NCBI RefSeq assembly: GCF_030499575.1 | Contig: NZ_JASTLC010000001.1 | Location: 9,758,001-9,822,000 of the forward strand | Reading direction: 5' to 3' | Origin: Streptomyces sp. DG2A-72 | GTDB lineage: Bacteria > Actinomycetota > Actinomycetes > Streptomycetales > Streptomycetaceae | DNA: 64,000 bases | In this document: in pieces, positions 8,674 through 17,393 of the stretch | How positions within the stretch are numbered: position 1 is the stretch's first letter | Layout of the letters: every line of letters begins with the position of its first letter | Notes under the pieces: model-generated | Told to the model about the DNA's origin: nothing | The model's database searches: none | Seen by the model: the letters and a program-made list of their open reading frames with translations, nothing else | Position numbers and translations under genes: made by a program

Positions 8674-9873
8674 CTGAGCCGGCGCGTCCCCGAAGTCCGG
8701 GATCTCCAGCCTGGCCCCGCCCTGCCGTGCCGACTCGTGCGCGACGATGCCCGGCAGGGTGTAGCGGGCGGCGACCCACGCGTTCACCGACGGCAGGCTC
8801 CGCGTGTTCACCGCGGTCACGAAGTCGTCCACCAGGAAGTGATGGCTGCCCTCATGGCCGTTGTGCAGGTGGTCGAACTCCCGCGGCAGCCGCGACCGGT
8901 CGTGCACCGGAGCCGAACCGGAGGTGAAGGCGGCCCGCAGATCCGGCGCGATGTGCTGCAGTGACGGGTCGTCAGGAGACAGCGTGGGCTTGGGTTCCAG
9001 CAGCTCGCTGATGTCCTTGACGCCCTTCTTGTCCTGCCAGAAGGCCACCGTCGCCAGCTGCTCCATGCTCGCCTCCGTCCCGAAGAACCGGAAACGCGAC
9101 TCCCGGATGTGGGACGGATAGCCGACCCGCCGGAACTCGTTCGTACGGAACGAACCACCCCCCGCCACCTCGAACAACGCGGTCGCGTTGGAGACATCGT
9201 TGCCGAACTGGCTGACCTGCTGGTCGAAGACACCGTCCCCGCGCTCGTCGCGCACCCCGATCGCCGACACGCTCACGGCATGCGTCTGCCAGGCGCCCAG
9301 CACCCCGCCCACCGAGTGCGTCGGATACAGCAGCGGGGGATAGGAGGCGGTCGCCTTCCACTCCTCGCCGCCGCTGTACTGGTACGCCTCGTAGAACCCC
9401 AGATCCATGTCGTGGACGTAGTCGCCCTCGGCGTAGAAGATCCGCCCGAAGGCGCCCTCGGCGATCTGGTTGCGGGCGTGCACGGTCGCCGGGTTGTACT
9501 GGCTGGTCTCGCCCATCATGTACGTCAGTCCGGTCGCCTTGACCGCGTCGATGATCGCCGCGATCTCCTCCGTGCTGATCGCCATGGGAACCGCGGAGTA
9601 CACGTGCTTGCCCGCGCTGAGGCCCTGCACGACCAGTGGCCCGTGCGTCCAGCGCTGGGTGAAGATCGCGACCGCGTCGACGGCCGGGGACTCCAGCATG
9701 GCCTCGTACGTGGGGAAGGTGCCCGCCAGCCCCTGGGCGGCGGCGAGCTGTTCGGCCCGTTCCGGCAGCAGATCGGTGACGTAGACGTCGCCGACACCGG
9801 GGTGGGCGTGGAACAGCGTGGCGAACTGGCCGGAGAACTGGCCGGCGCCGACGATGCCGAGGGAGAACGTCAT
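8671..9873 (-). CDS. Gfo/Idh/MocA family oxidoreductase in a sugar import operon
   Basis: A 400-residue protein with an N-terminal Rossmann motif GIVGAGQFSGQFA and a C-terminal alpha/beta domain containing YPTHSVGG. The usual EKP motif, whose Lys takes part in catalysis, is replaced by the segment HVYSAVPMA, so the chemistry may differ from typical sugar dehydrogenases. It is the last gene of a four-gene operon with a binding protein and two permeases and starts 14 bases after the binding-protein stop. AAGGG lies nine bases before the ATG. Its likely role is oxidation or epimerisation of the imported sugar or polyol. The substrate is unknown. Confidence 0.88.
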   Translation of the reverse strand: MTFSLGIVGAGQFSGQFATLFHAHPGVGDVYVTDLLPERAEQLAAAQGLAGTFPTYEAMLESPAVDAVAIFTQRWTHGPLVVQGLSAGKHVYSAVPMAISTEEIAAIIDAVKATGLTYMMGETSQYNPATVHARNQIAEGAFGRIFYAEGDYVHDMDLGFYEAYQYSGGEEWKATASYPPLLYPTHSVGGVLGAWQTHAVSVSAIGVRDERGDGVFDQQVSQFGNDVSNATALFEVAGGGSFRTNEFRRVGYPSHIRESRFRFFGTEASMEQLATVAFWQDKKGVKDISELLEPKPTLSPDDPSLQHIAPDLRAAFTSGSAPVHDRSRLPREFDHLHNGHEGSHHFLVDDFVTAVNTRSLPSVNAWVAARYTLPGIVAHESARQGGARLEIPDFGDAPAQ

Positions 9874-9887
9874 GAAATGCGTGCCCT

Positions 9888-11237
9888 TCACTGGGAGAGG
9901 ATCAGGTTGATCTGGTCGTTGGTCTGGTCGAGGCTGCTCACGGGTTTGCCGTTGCCGTAGATGTCCTCCATGGCGGGGTCCATCAGCGCCTGCACGTCCG
10001 CGGCGTAGTCGGTGATCGGGTAGGAGAAGGTGGTGAAGTGCTTCTTGTCGTTCACCGGCTCGGTGAACGCCGACACGTCGATGCCCTTCTTCTGGTATGC
10101 CGCCTCCGCGGCCTTTGTGCCGTCGGGCGTGGCCGGGAAGACGACGCCGTAACGGCCCACCGTCGTCTGGCACTCGTTCGACGCCAGGTACTTCACCCAC
10201 TTCCTGGCGCCCTCCTTGTTGCGGGCGTTCTTGGTGATGGAGTCGGCGAGTCCGTTCATCATCGTGGCGCGCTTGCCGGTGGGCCCCTCGGGCGTGAGGG
10301 CGGAGCGGATGGTCATCCCCTTGAAACCGGCGTACGTCGAGATCATCCACGCCCCGTCCAGGGAGGCCGCCGCCTTGCCCGCGGCGACCTGGACGTTGCC
10401 ATCGTTGGACTGGGAGTTGTAGTCGGACAAGGGCGCCATGTAGCCCTTCTTCGCCAGGCCGAAGTACCACTTGACGACCGACTGGAAGGTCTTGTCGTCG
10501 TACTGGTACTTGGTGCCCCACCGCTTCTCGTCGGTGTAGCTCCAGCCCGCGGAGGCGGCGAAGTTGCTCCACTGGGTCTGGCCGTCGGCGGAGCCGCCGC
10601 CCTTGGACGCCAGGCCGTACACCTTGACGTTGTTCTTGTCGAAGCCGGGCTCGTCGCCCCGCTTGCCGTTCCTGTCGACGGTCAGGTGTGCGAGGGCCTT
10701 CTCGAAGGTGCCGCCGTCCTTCGGATTCCAGGAAAGGTTGTTGATCTGCTCGGCGGTGAGCCCGGCGTCCTGCGCCATCTTCTCGTTGTAGAAGAGGGCG
10801 ACGGTGTCCCAGTCCTTCGGGGCGCCGTAGCGGTGGCCGTCCTTGCCGAGCCAGTTGGCGGCCAGGCCCGGCTGGTAGTCGGCGTCCTTGATGCCGAGGT
10901 CGTCGAGCGGCTCCAGCACCTGAAGATCGGCGAACTGGCCGAACTTCTGGATGTGATCGGTGAACACGTCCGGCTGGGTGCCCGCGATGAAGCTCGCGGT
11001 GAGTTTGGTCCAGTAGTCGTCCCAGCCCATCTGGGTGATCTGCACGTTCAGGCCGGGGTTCTGCTTCTCGAAGTCCTTGGCGCAGGCCTCGTAGGCGGGC
11101 AGCTGGTTGGCGTCCCACAGCCAGTACGTCACCGTGTTCGCGGACGAGCCGGTGCCGCCGTCCTGGGCGCACCCGGTCGCCAGGGACAGCGCCAGGGCCC
11201 CGGCCAGCGCCCCGGCCGTACGGAATCGAAATCGCAT
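9888..11237 (-). CDS. ABC sugar importer, extracellular solute-binding lipoprotein
   Basis: About 449 residues. The N-terminus is a lipoprotein signal peptide ending LATGC, with the Cys as lipidation site, so the protein is anchored outside the membrane. The body has the family 1 solute-binding fold signs, including VTYWLWDANQLPAYE near the N-terminus and DVFTDHIQKFGQFADL. ATG at 11237 is chosen over ATG at 11243 because GAGGG has a seven-base spacing to it. It lies 10 bases after the inner permease gene. It delivers a carbohydrate of unknown type to the two permeases. No ATPase gene is present, so a shared ATPase such as MsiK is expected. Confidence 0.92.
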   Translation of the reverse strand: MRFRFRTAGALAGALALSLATGCAQDGGTGSSANTVTYWLWDANQLPAYEACAKDFEKQNPGLNVQITQMGWDDYWTKLTASFIAGTQPDVFTDHIQKFGQFADLQVLEPLDDLGIKDADYQPGLAANWLGKDGHRYGAPKDWDTVALFYNEKMAQDAGLTAEQINNLSWNPKDGGTFEKALAHLTVDRNGKRGDEPGFDKNNVKVYGLASKGGGSADGQTQWSNFAASAGWSYTDEKRWGTKYQYDDKTFQSVVKWYFGLAKKGYMAPLSDYNSQSNDGNVQVAAGKAAASLDGAWMISTYAGFKGMTIRSALTPEGPTGKRATMMNGLADSITKNARNKEGARKWVKYLASNECQTTVGRYGVVFPATPDGTKAAEAAYQKKGIDVSAFTEPVNDKKHFTTFSYPITDYAADVQALMDPAMEDIYGNGKPVSSLDQTNDQINLILSQ

Positions 11238-11247
11238 GACCATTCCC

Positions 11248-12165
11248 TCACTTGAGCCCGGTGAAGCTGATGGAGCTGACGATGCGGCGCGCGAAGAAGC
11301 CGAACAGCACGAGCATCGGCAGGGCCGCGATGAGCGTCGCCGCCATGAGCCCCGACCAGTCGATGCCGGACTGCGGGGTCTGTGCCCGGAAGATGGCCAA
11401 GGCCACCGTCAGCACGCGCGAACTGTCGCTGTAGGAGACCATCAGCGGCCAGAAGTAGTCGTTCCACGAGGTGATGTACGTCAGCACGGCCAGCGTCATG
11501 ACCGGCGTGGACGCCATCGGCAGCAGCACCCGGAAGAAGATGCGCACCTTGCCGGCACCGTCGAGGAGTGCCGCCTCCTCGACCTCCTTGGGGATGGTCA
11601 TGAAGAACTGGCGCAGGAAGAACACCGCGAACGGCGTCATGAACATCGTCGGCAGCGCGATGCCCAGCAGGTTGTCCACCAGGCCGAGTTCCTTGATGAG
11701 CACGAAGTTCGGCAGCAGCGTGAAGATGGTCGGCACCATCAGCCCGGCCAGGAACAGGGCGAAGACCGTGTCCCGGCCCCGCCAGCGCAGCCGGGCGAAG
11801 GCGTAGGCCGCCATCGCGGAGAAGAAGATCTGGCAGGTGGTGATCAGCGTCGAGACGAGCACCGAGTTGAGCAGGTAGCGCCAGAACTTCAGCCCGCCGC
11901 CGGCGCCGCCCTGGGCGACCGCCTCCTCGGCGGACTGCAGGCCGAGCGCCCGCTCGAAACCGCCGAGGGTCAGGTCGACCGGCAGCGGATCGGCCGGTTG
12001 GGCGTTCAGCCCCGGGTTGGAGGAGAGCGCGGTGCGCAGGATCCAGTAGAACGGCACCAGGGTGATGAGCACGATCGCGGCCATCACCGTCCAGGCCACG
12101 ATCCGCCCGAAGGAAGGCCTGCGCCGTTCGGGCCGTACGGTCGTCGTTTCTGCCACGGCAGCCAT
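11248..12165 (-). CDS. Carbohydrate ABC transporter permease (MalG type)
   Basis: A 305-residue inner-membrane protein with about six hydrophobic segments. The EAA loop reads EVEEAALLDGAGKVRIFFRV, followed by LLPMASTPV, the site that contacts the ATPase. Its C-terminus has the LFGFFARRIV...GLK ending typical of this class. It starts 18 bases after the first permease gene and pairs with it to form the channel of the importer. Confidence 0.93.
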   Translation of the reverse strand: MAAVAETTTVRPERRRPSFGRIVAWTVMAAIVLITLVPFYWILRTALSSNPGLNAQPADPLPVDLTLGGFERALGLQSAEEAVAQGGAGGGLKFWRYLLNSVLVSTLITTCQIFFSAMAAYAFARLRWRGRDTVFALFLAGLMVPTIFTLLPNFVLIKELGLVDNLLGIALPTMFMTPFAVFFLRQFFMTIPKEVEEAALLDGAGKVRIFFRVLLPMASTPVMTLAVLTYITSWNDYFWPLMVSYSDSSRVLTVALAIFRAQTPQSGIDWSGLMAATLIAALPMLVLFGFFARRIVSSISFTGLK

Positions 12166-12183
12166 GTCGGCGTCTCCCTTCCG

Positions 12184-13149
12184 TCAGCCGAGGTCGGTCT
12201 GGCCGGCCCGGGTGAGCCGGTACTGGAGGATGGTGATCGCGCTCAGCACCACGAGCAGGGCCACCGACATCGCGGAGGCGTAGCCGAACTGGAAGCGGCC
12301 GAAGGCGGAGTCGTAGATGTAGAGCTGAAGCACGTTGGTGGCGTTGGCCGGTCCGCCGTCGGTCGTCACCGCGACCGTGTCGAACACCTGGAAGGAACCG
12401 ATCACCGTCATGATCAGCACGACCGCCAGCACCGGCCGCAGCAGCGGCATCGTGATCCGCCAGAACATCCGCCACTCGCTCGCGCCGTCCACCTTCGCGG
12501 CCTCGTACATGTCGTTCGGGATGGCCATGAGCCCGGCGAACAGCAGCAGAGCCGTGTAGCCGACGTGCCGCCAGACGTTGATCAGGGCGATCGTCGGGAT
12601 CGCCCACGTCTCGTCGGCCAGGAACGGGATGCGGTCGAAACCGAGTCCCGAGATGATCTCGTTGCCGATGCCGAGCTGGGTGTCGAGGATCCACAGCCAG
12701 ACGATGCCGGCGACGACGTTCGACATCAGATACGGCGCGAGCACGATCCCGCGCAGCACCGACGACTGCGTCAGCCGCTGGAGCAGCACGGCGATGGCGA
12801 GCGCCGCCACCGTCTGCACTCCGATGTTGAGGACCACGTACTCGACAGTGACCCAGAGCGAGTTCCAGAAGATCGGGTCGTTGACCATCCGGACGTAGTT
12901 GTCCAGGCCCACCCACTTCTCCGGCGTCAGCAGGTTGAAGTCGGTGAAGCTCAGGTAGATACCGCGCAAGGTGGGCCAGAGCAGGAAGACGAGGAAACCC
13001 AGCATGGCCGGGGCGATGAACACCGCGGCGAGCCGTCCGTCACCTCGGTGCTCACCGGCCCCCGCCCGCTCTTTCCCCGGCCTGGTCCGTGCCCCCTCCG
13101 CGGCGCCCGGTGGCAGACGCGACGGTGGGCTGCTGGAGGCGATGGTCAT
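12184..13149 (-). CDS. Carbohydrate ABC transporter permease (MalF type)
   Basis: 321 residues with a long basic N-terminal tail, then hydrophobic segments beginning AAVFIAPAMLGFLVFLLWPT. The EAA loop is MYEAAKVDGASEWRMFWRIT. The start is placed at ATG 13149 because GGGAG lies just upstream; the frame stays open further, but that part overlaps the divergent ROK promoter. It is the first gene of the operon and faces the ROK regulator gene across 160 bases that carry paired operator-like sequences. Confidence 0.92.
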   Translation of the reverse strand: MTIASSSPPSRLPPGAAEGARTRPGKERAGAGEHRGDGRLAAVFIAPAMLGFLVFLLWPTLRGIYLSFTDFNLLTPEKWVGLDNYVRMVNDPIFWNSLWVTVEYVVLNIGVQTVAALAIAVLLQRLTQSSVLRGIVLAPYLMSNVVAGIVWLWILDTQLGIGNEIISGLGFDRIPFLADETWAIPTIALINVWRHVGYTALLLFAGLMAIPNDMYEAAKVDGASEWRMFWRITMPLLRPVLAVVLIMTVIGSFQVFDTVAVTTDGGPANATNVLQLYIYDSAFGRFQFGYASAMSVALLVVLSAITILQYRLTRAGQTDLG

Positions 13150-13189
13150 CGGAGACTCCCTCGTCTGCGGCTCGTCCTCAGGCCACTTA

Positions 13190-13289
13190 CTTTTGTGGCG
13201 GAAGAATCCCGGCGTCAAGAGGTGCGAAGACATCTTTTCCTGGCCGGTACGGCACCGTAGAGTTGGCCATGTTGATTTCGCTGCAAAAG
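13190..13289. promoter_or_regulatory. Divergent promoter region with two inverted operator-like sites
   Basis: CTTTTGTGGCGGAA (13190-13203) and TTCGCTGCAAAAG (13277-13289) are near-inverted copies of each other: the second read in reverse is CTTTTGCAGCGAA. One faces the transport operon and the other the ROK gene. This layout fits a ROK repressor that controls both transcripts, but binding is inferred only. Confidence 0.4.
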
Positions 13290-13309
13290 AATCCTCGGGA
13301 GTCGACTTC

Positions 13310-14470
13310 ATGACCGCAGCAGCTGCCAGCTGGCTTCCGCTGAGTCCGGGTGAGCGCTCGGTGGCGATCGAGGTGCTCGTCCACGGCCCGCTGTCGCGCA
13401 CCGAACTCGCCCGGCGGCTGAACCTGTCGGCGGGCAGCCTCACCCGGCTGACCAAACCGCTGCTGGAGTCCGGCCTGCTGATCGAAGCCCCCGAGACGCC
13501 CGCCCTGCCCGAGGTCCGCCAGGGGCGCCCCTCGCAGCCCCTCGACGTCGTCGCCGAGTCCCGCTCCTTCATCGGCTTCAAGATCACCGAAGACATGGTC
13601 TACGGCGTCGTCACCACCCTCAGAAGCGAGATCGTCGCTCGCCACGACCGCCCGCTCACCACGCACGACCCCGCCGAGGTCGCCGACCTGCTGCGGGAGA
13701 TGACCGGGGAACTGGCCCGCACCCACCCCCGGCTCGCCGGGATCGGCATCGGCGTCGGCGGGCTGGTCCAGGACCGGACCATGGTGGGCGAGTCGCCGTT
13801 CCTGCACTGGCGGGACGTGCCCCTGGCCGAGCTCGTCGAGGAGCGCACCGGGCTGCCGGTCGTCGTCGAGAACGATGTCGCCGCCCTCGTCGAGGCCGAG
13901 GCCTGGTTCGGCGCCGGCCGCGGACTCGACCGGTTCGTCGTCCTCACCATCGGCGCCGGCATCGGCTACGGGCTCGTCCTGGGCGGCAAGCGGGTGCCCT
14001 ACGCCGAGGAGGACCGCGGCTTCGGCCGCCACTGGATCATCAACCCCAATGGGCCGCTCACCCCCGACGGCGCACGCGGCAGCGCGGTCTCGCTGCTCAC
14101 CATCCCCAGCATCCGCTACCAGGTGCAGGCCGCCACGGGGGAGGACCGGACGTACGAGGAGATCCTTGCCCTCGCCGCCGCGGGCGAACCCATGCCCGCC
14201 CGTGTCATCGACGAGGCCGCGCGCGCCCTCGGCACGATCGTCGCCCAGATCTCCAACTTCGCGATGCCGCAGAAGATCGTGCTCGCCGGAGAGGGCGTCG
14301 GCCTGATGGACGTCGCCGGAAAGACCGTCGACGAGGCGATCAGGGCCAACCGGCATCCGCTGGCCGCGCCCGTCGACCTGGAGACCAAGGTGTCCGACTT
14401 TCACGACTGGGCGCGCGGGGCCGCCGTACTGGCGATCCAGGTGCTGGTTCTGGGGGCGGTTGAAAGATGA
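13310..14470 (+). CDS. ROK family transcriptional regulator of the adjacent sugar importer
   Basis: 386 residues. An N-terminal winged helix (about residues 20-70, with SRTELARRLNLSAGSLTRL as the DNA-reading helix-turn-helix) precedes a ROK sugar-kinase-like domain containing GIGIGVGGLV and VENDVAALVEAE. The ATG at 13310 has GGGAG about 10 bases upstream. The zinc-binding CxCGxxGC motif of ROK kinases is not visible, as in some regulator-only members. Its divergent position makes it the likely repressor of the transport and oxidoreductase operon, induced by the imported sugar. Confidence 0.9.
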   Translation: MTAAAASWLPLSPGERSVAIEVLVHGPLSRTELARRLNLSAGSLTRLTKPLLESGLLIEAPETPALPEVRQGRPSQPLDVVAESRSFIGFKITEDMVYGVVTTLRSEIVARHDRPLTTHDPAEVADLLREMTGELARTHPRLAGIGIGVGGLVQDRTMVGESPFLHWRDVPLAELVEERTGLPVVVENDVAALVEAEAWFGAGRGLDRFVVLTIGAGIGYGLVLGGKRVPYAEEDRGFGRHWIINPNGPLTPDGARGSAVSLLTIPSIRYQVQAATGEDRTYEEILALAAAGEPMPARVIDEAARALGTIVAQISNFAMPQKIVLAGEGVGLMDVAGKTVDEAIRANRHPLAAPVDLETKVSDFHDWARGAAVLAIQVLVLGAVER

Positions 14471-14615
14471 ATCGAATCAAGGTGGTTGAGGCGAAGCGGC
14501 GTGAACTGGGCCACATGCCTTGATAGATGACGTGATCAGCAACACGGTCCGATATGTCTGGAATGCCTGTGATGACTCACGTGGCCTTCACCTCTGGAGC
14601 CGTATGCTTCACAGC

Positions 14616-14789
14616 ATGTCCACCACTGTTGAGCCCGCCTCCGCACGGACGGCTGACGAGGTCAACGAGGAGATCCGGGCCCTGTGGCGCCGGTCGGGCG
14701 GGACACTGAGCGGCGAGCAGCGGGAGAAGTACCAGCTGCTCGTCCTGGAGTGGGCCGCCGCGGCCCCGCAGCCGGCGAGGGCGGCCTGA
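14616..14789 (+). CDS. Small conserved-looking hypothetical protein
   Basis: 57 residues, acidic and mostly helical, with the core VNEEIRALWRRSGGTLSGEQ. I recognise this as the type of small soluble protein common in Streptomyces, without known function. The start could also be ATG at 14604; the nearest purine-rich site is GGAG at 14596-14599. No operon partner is evident. The 145 bases upstream show no clear regulatory motif. Confidence 0.6.
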   Translation: MSTTVEPASARTADEVNEEIRALWRRSGGTLSGEQREKYQLLVLEWAAAAPQPARAA

Positions 14790-14860
14790 GTATCCGCATC
14801 CGCTGAAGGCCGCCGCGCATCATGGGCGGCCCGGAATCCCCTCATCAGTACACGTTGTGA

Positions 14861-16240
14861 TCAGCCCCACGTCGCCGAGTAATAGCGCTGGTAGGCCTTG
14901 CGGTCCTGTTCCGCGCGGATGTACCGCGTGGCCACCAGCGCGATCAGGCTGCCGCCCATGACCAGCAGACCCGGGCCGATGTTCCGGGGATTCGCGAGCC
15001 GCGACAGCAGCGTCGACGCGTCCACGATGCCCGTCACCGGAGCCGACGACCCCGGCGACGCATCGCCGGGAGCGATCGCGCCCTGCGTGGCACCGGCGGA
15101 CGGCTCCGCCGACGGCGAAGCGCTCTGCCCGCCGCCTGCCGGAGCGGCCACCAGCAGCTTCAGGCCGAGCTCGCCCAGCGCCTTCGTCACCGGCTGGAAG
15201 AACGTCGTACCGCCCGACGTGCAGTCGCCGCTGCCGCCCGAGGTCACGCCCAGGGCGACCCCCTCGGAGAACATCGGCCCGCCGCTGTCACCGGCTTCCG
15301 CGCACACATTCGTCTCGATCAGACCGGTGACCGTTCCCTCCGGGTAGTTGACCGTCGCGTTGACCGCGGTCACCTCACCGTCGCGGAGCCCGGTCGTGCT
15401 GCCGCTGCGGAACACCCGCTGCCCGACGGACGCCTCGCCAAGGCCGGTGATCCGTACGCCCCGCCCCTCGCCGATGGAGACGACGTCGGCGCCGTCGCCC
15501 GCGCGGCCGTTCGCGTACTGCACCAGCGAGTAGTCGTCGCCGGGGAAGCTCTGCGTGGTCGTCCTGCCCACCTGCTCATTGCCCCGGCTGTCGGAGAACC
15601 AGACGGAACCGGTGGGCCCGCAGTGCCCGGCGGTGAGGATGAAGTCGCGCTGTCCGTCGGTCACATTGAAGCCCGCGGAGCAGCGGCCCGCGGTGGACAG
15701 GATCGGCTGCGCCCCGTTGATGCGGGTCGTGAAGGTGCCCTCGGTGCGCTCCATGCGCACCGAGCCGCCGATGGCGTCGGCGATCTCGTTCAGCTCGTTC
15801 CAGTCGGCGGTGGAGACGGTGCTGTCGGCGCGCACCACGACCTCGTTGGACCGGTAGTCCACGGCCCACGCCGTGCCGGCCACCTTGGGCGTCGAACCCA
15901 GCGTCGACGTGGCCGACTTGAGGTCGCGCATGCTGTAGCGCACCATCTTGGCCTCGGCCCCCGCCCGCTTCACCTCGGCGGCGGCCTCCTCGTCGGTGAC
16001 CGCGACGACCGACCGGCCCTCGGCGTCGACCCAGCTGCCCGCCGTACGGGACGTACCGAGCCGGGACATCAGTCCAGCGCCCGTGTCCCCCGCGGACTGC
16101 GCCAACGTACGTGGCAGGTCGGCGCCGTCGGACGGCTCACTCGCCACCGCCCGCGTCACCATCGTGCCTCCCAGGAGGAGTCCGCCGACCGCCGCCAGAC
16201 GTGCCACTCGCCGGACGACCCGTCGTCGTGCGTGCCTCAT
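14861..16240 (-). CDS. Chymotrypsin-like (S1) serine protease with C-terminal membrane anchor
   Basis: 459 residues. A basic N-terminus with a hydrophobic stretch (about 13-30) is an export signal. A propeptide of the streptogrisin style follows (about 35-180), then the protease domain. Its triad is His206 in LTAGHC, Asp235 or Asp236 in PGDDYSLVQY and Ser319 in AGDSGGP. Cysteines in GRCSAGF, GHC, NVCAEAGDSG and GDCTSGG fit the usual disulfides. After a Ser/Pro/Ala-rich linker (about 365-420) comes one hydrophobic helix, LLVMGGSLIALVA, and a short charged tail RAEQDRKAYQRYY. Unlike classical secreted streptogrisins, this enzyme should stay attached to the outer membrane face. Confidence 0.9.
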   Translation of the reverse strand: MRHARRRVVRRVARLAAVGGLLLGGTMVTRAVASEPSDGADLPRTLAQSAGDTGAGLMSRLGTSRTAGSWVDAEGRSVVAVTDEEAAAEVKRAGAEAKMVRYSMRDLKSATSTLGSTPKVAGTAWAVDYRSNEVVVRADSTVSTADWNELNEIADAIGGSVRMERTEGTFTTRINGAQPILSTAGRCSAGFNVTDGQRDFILTAGHCGPTGSVWFSDSRGNEQVGRTTTQSFPGDDYSLVQYANGRAGDGADVVSIGEGRGVRITGLGEASVGQRVFRSGSTTGLRDGEVTAVNATVNYPEGTVTGLIETNVCAEAGDSGGPMFSEGVALGVTSGGSGDCTSGGTTFFQPVTKALGELGLKLLVAAPAGGGQSASPSAEPSAGATQGAIAPGDASPGSSAPVTGIVDASTLLSRLANPRNIGPGLLVMGGSLIALVATRYIRAEQDRKAYQRYYSATWG

Positions 16241-16336
16241 GCATGGCTCCCGAACCAGAACAGCGCGGTGTCAACACCACGGGGCACTCCGTCAGTTGAG
16301 CGCCCTCCCTAGGTACGTGGCTCGGCCCCGGGGCGT

Positions 16337-17368
16337 TCAGAGGATCGGTGATCCTCTCAGTGCGCGCGGCTCGTCCACGCTGTCGTCCACCGGTCCGAGC
16401 CGGGCCCAGCTGCGCTCGTCGCCCCAGATGGACGCCGCGTCCACGTACGGGCGTACCAGCGCCGTGAGGACGGGGTCGCCGTGTCCGTTCAGCTCGTCGG
16501 AGGCGATCTTGCGGGCGATCCCGGCGAGGAAGTCGGCCAGCTGCACCCGGGGATCCAGCCCCGCCTGGACGAGCCGCAGTCCGCCGAGCCCGAACCCGGC
16601 CTGTCCTGCCGACTCCTCGATCCAGGCGATGCGGTCCGGCGTGAGCATGTTCTGCCGGTCGTGGACCAGTCGCACCGTCCGGCCGCCCGCGCTCCAGTAC
16701 GCGGCGGTGTGGACGATCGCGGGCAGCAACGGATTGAGAAGGGGAATCAGGGTCGGACCGTGCAGAATTCCCGCCCGATAGGCATCCGCCCGGGAGCGGG
16801 TCGCCGCGAGCCGCTCCAGGGTTCCCGCCAGTTCCGTACCGGAATGTGCTCGCAGCAGTCCGTGGACCGTTCGGAAGAACGTCTCGACCGGCAGCTGTGG
16901 CTCTCCGTCGTTCCTGACCCGCAGCAATTGGTTCGCCGCCTCGAGGAATTCCCGCCAGCCGTCCTCCCCGAAAGTCCGAGGCCCCTGCCGGAACAGCGGG
17001 ACGGCCGCTGAGCTGTCGCCGAGCAGCAGGTCGACGGCCCGGTCCACGACGAAGAACGCCTTCTCGGTGAGATGCACATGCGCGTGCCCATGGATCGGGC
17101 CCGAGGGCGCGAGCAGCCATTCCAGCACCGCGCGGTGTTTCTCCCGCAGGAGATGGTTCGCCTTGTACTCCTCCGCGGGCGACCGGATCCGGTCTCTTGT
17201 CTCCTGCACGAACGCGGCCGCGGAATCCATGGGCAGCAGTACACTGCCGTGCGCGAAGACATCGGTGTTCCCGCCGGTGAGATTCTCCCCGTCCGACCCC
17301 GACTCGTCGCAGGCCACCTCGGGAATCCCCTCGGCCGCCACCGTCCGCCCCCCGTGATTCCACGTCAC
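16337..17368 (-). CDS. DUF3800-like protein (RNase H-like fold)
   Basis: About 343 residues. The start region reads [14 protein letters not shown], matching the conserved DESG of DUF3800 proteins. Further on are [29 protein letters not shown] and [14 protein letters not shown], which correspond to the conserved Asp and QxAD positions of that family. Such proteins are thought to be metal-dependent nucleases, but no activity is proven here. GTG at 17368 is preferred because AGGGGG lies seven bases upstream. An ATG at 17395 would share the bases CATG with the start of the divergent PatB gene. Confidence 0.65.
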   Translation of the reverse strand: MTWNHGGRTVAAEGIPEVACDESGSDGENLTGGNTDVFAHGSVLLPMDSAAAFVQETRDRIRSPAEEYKANHLLREKHRAVLEWLLAPSGPIHGHAHVHLTEKAFFVVDRAVDLLLGDSSAAVPLFRQGPRTFGEDGWREFLEAANQLLRVRNDGEPQLPVETFFRTVHGLLRAHSGTELAGTLERLAATRSRADAYRAGILHGPTLIPLLNPLLPAIVHTAAYWSAGGRTVRLVHDRQNMLTPDRIAWIEESAGQAGFGLGGLRLVQAGLDPRVQLADFLAGIARKIASDELNGHGDPVLTALVRPYVDAASIWGDERSWARLGPVDDSVDEPRALRGSPIL

Positions 17369-17393
17369 GCCACAGCCCCCTATCTTGTGCTCC

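Noticed and set aside
11107-13260. 717-codon open frame on the plus strand
   Set aside because: It is antisense to two clear ABC permease genes, and its sequence is repetitive His/Arg/Gln/Glu without domains.
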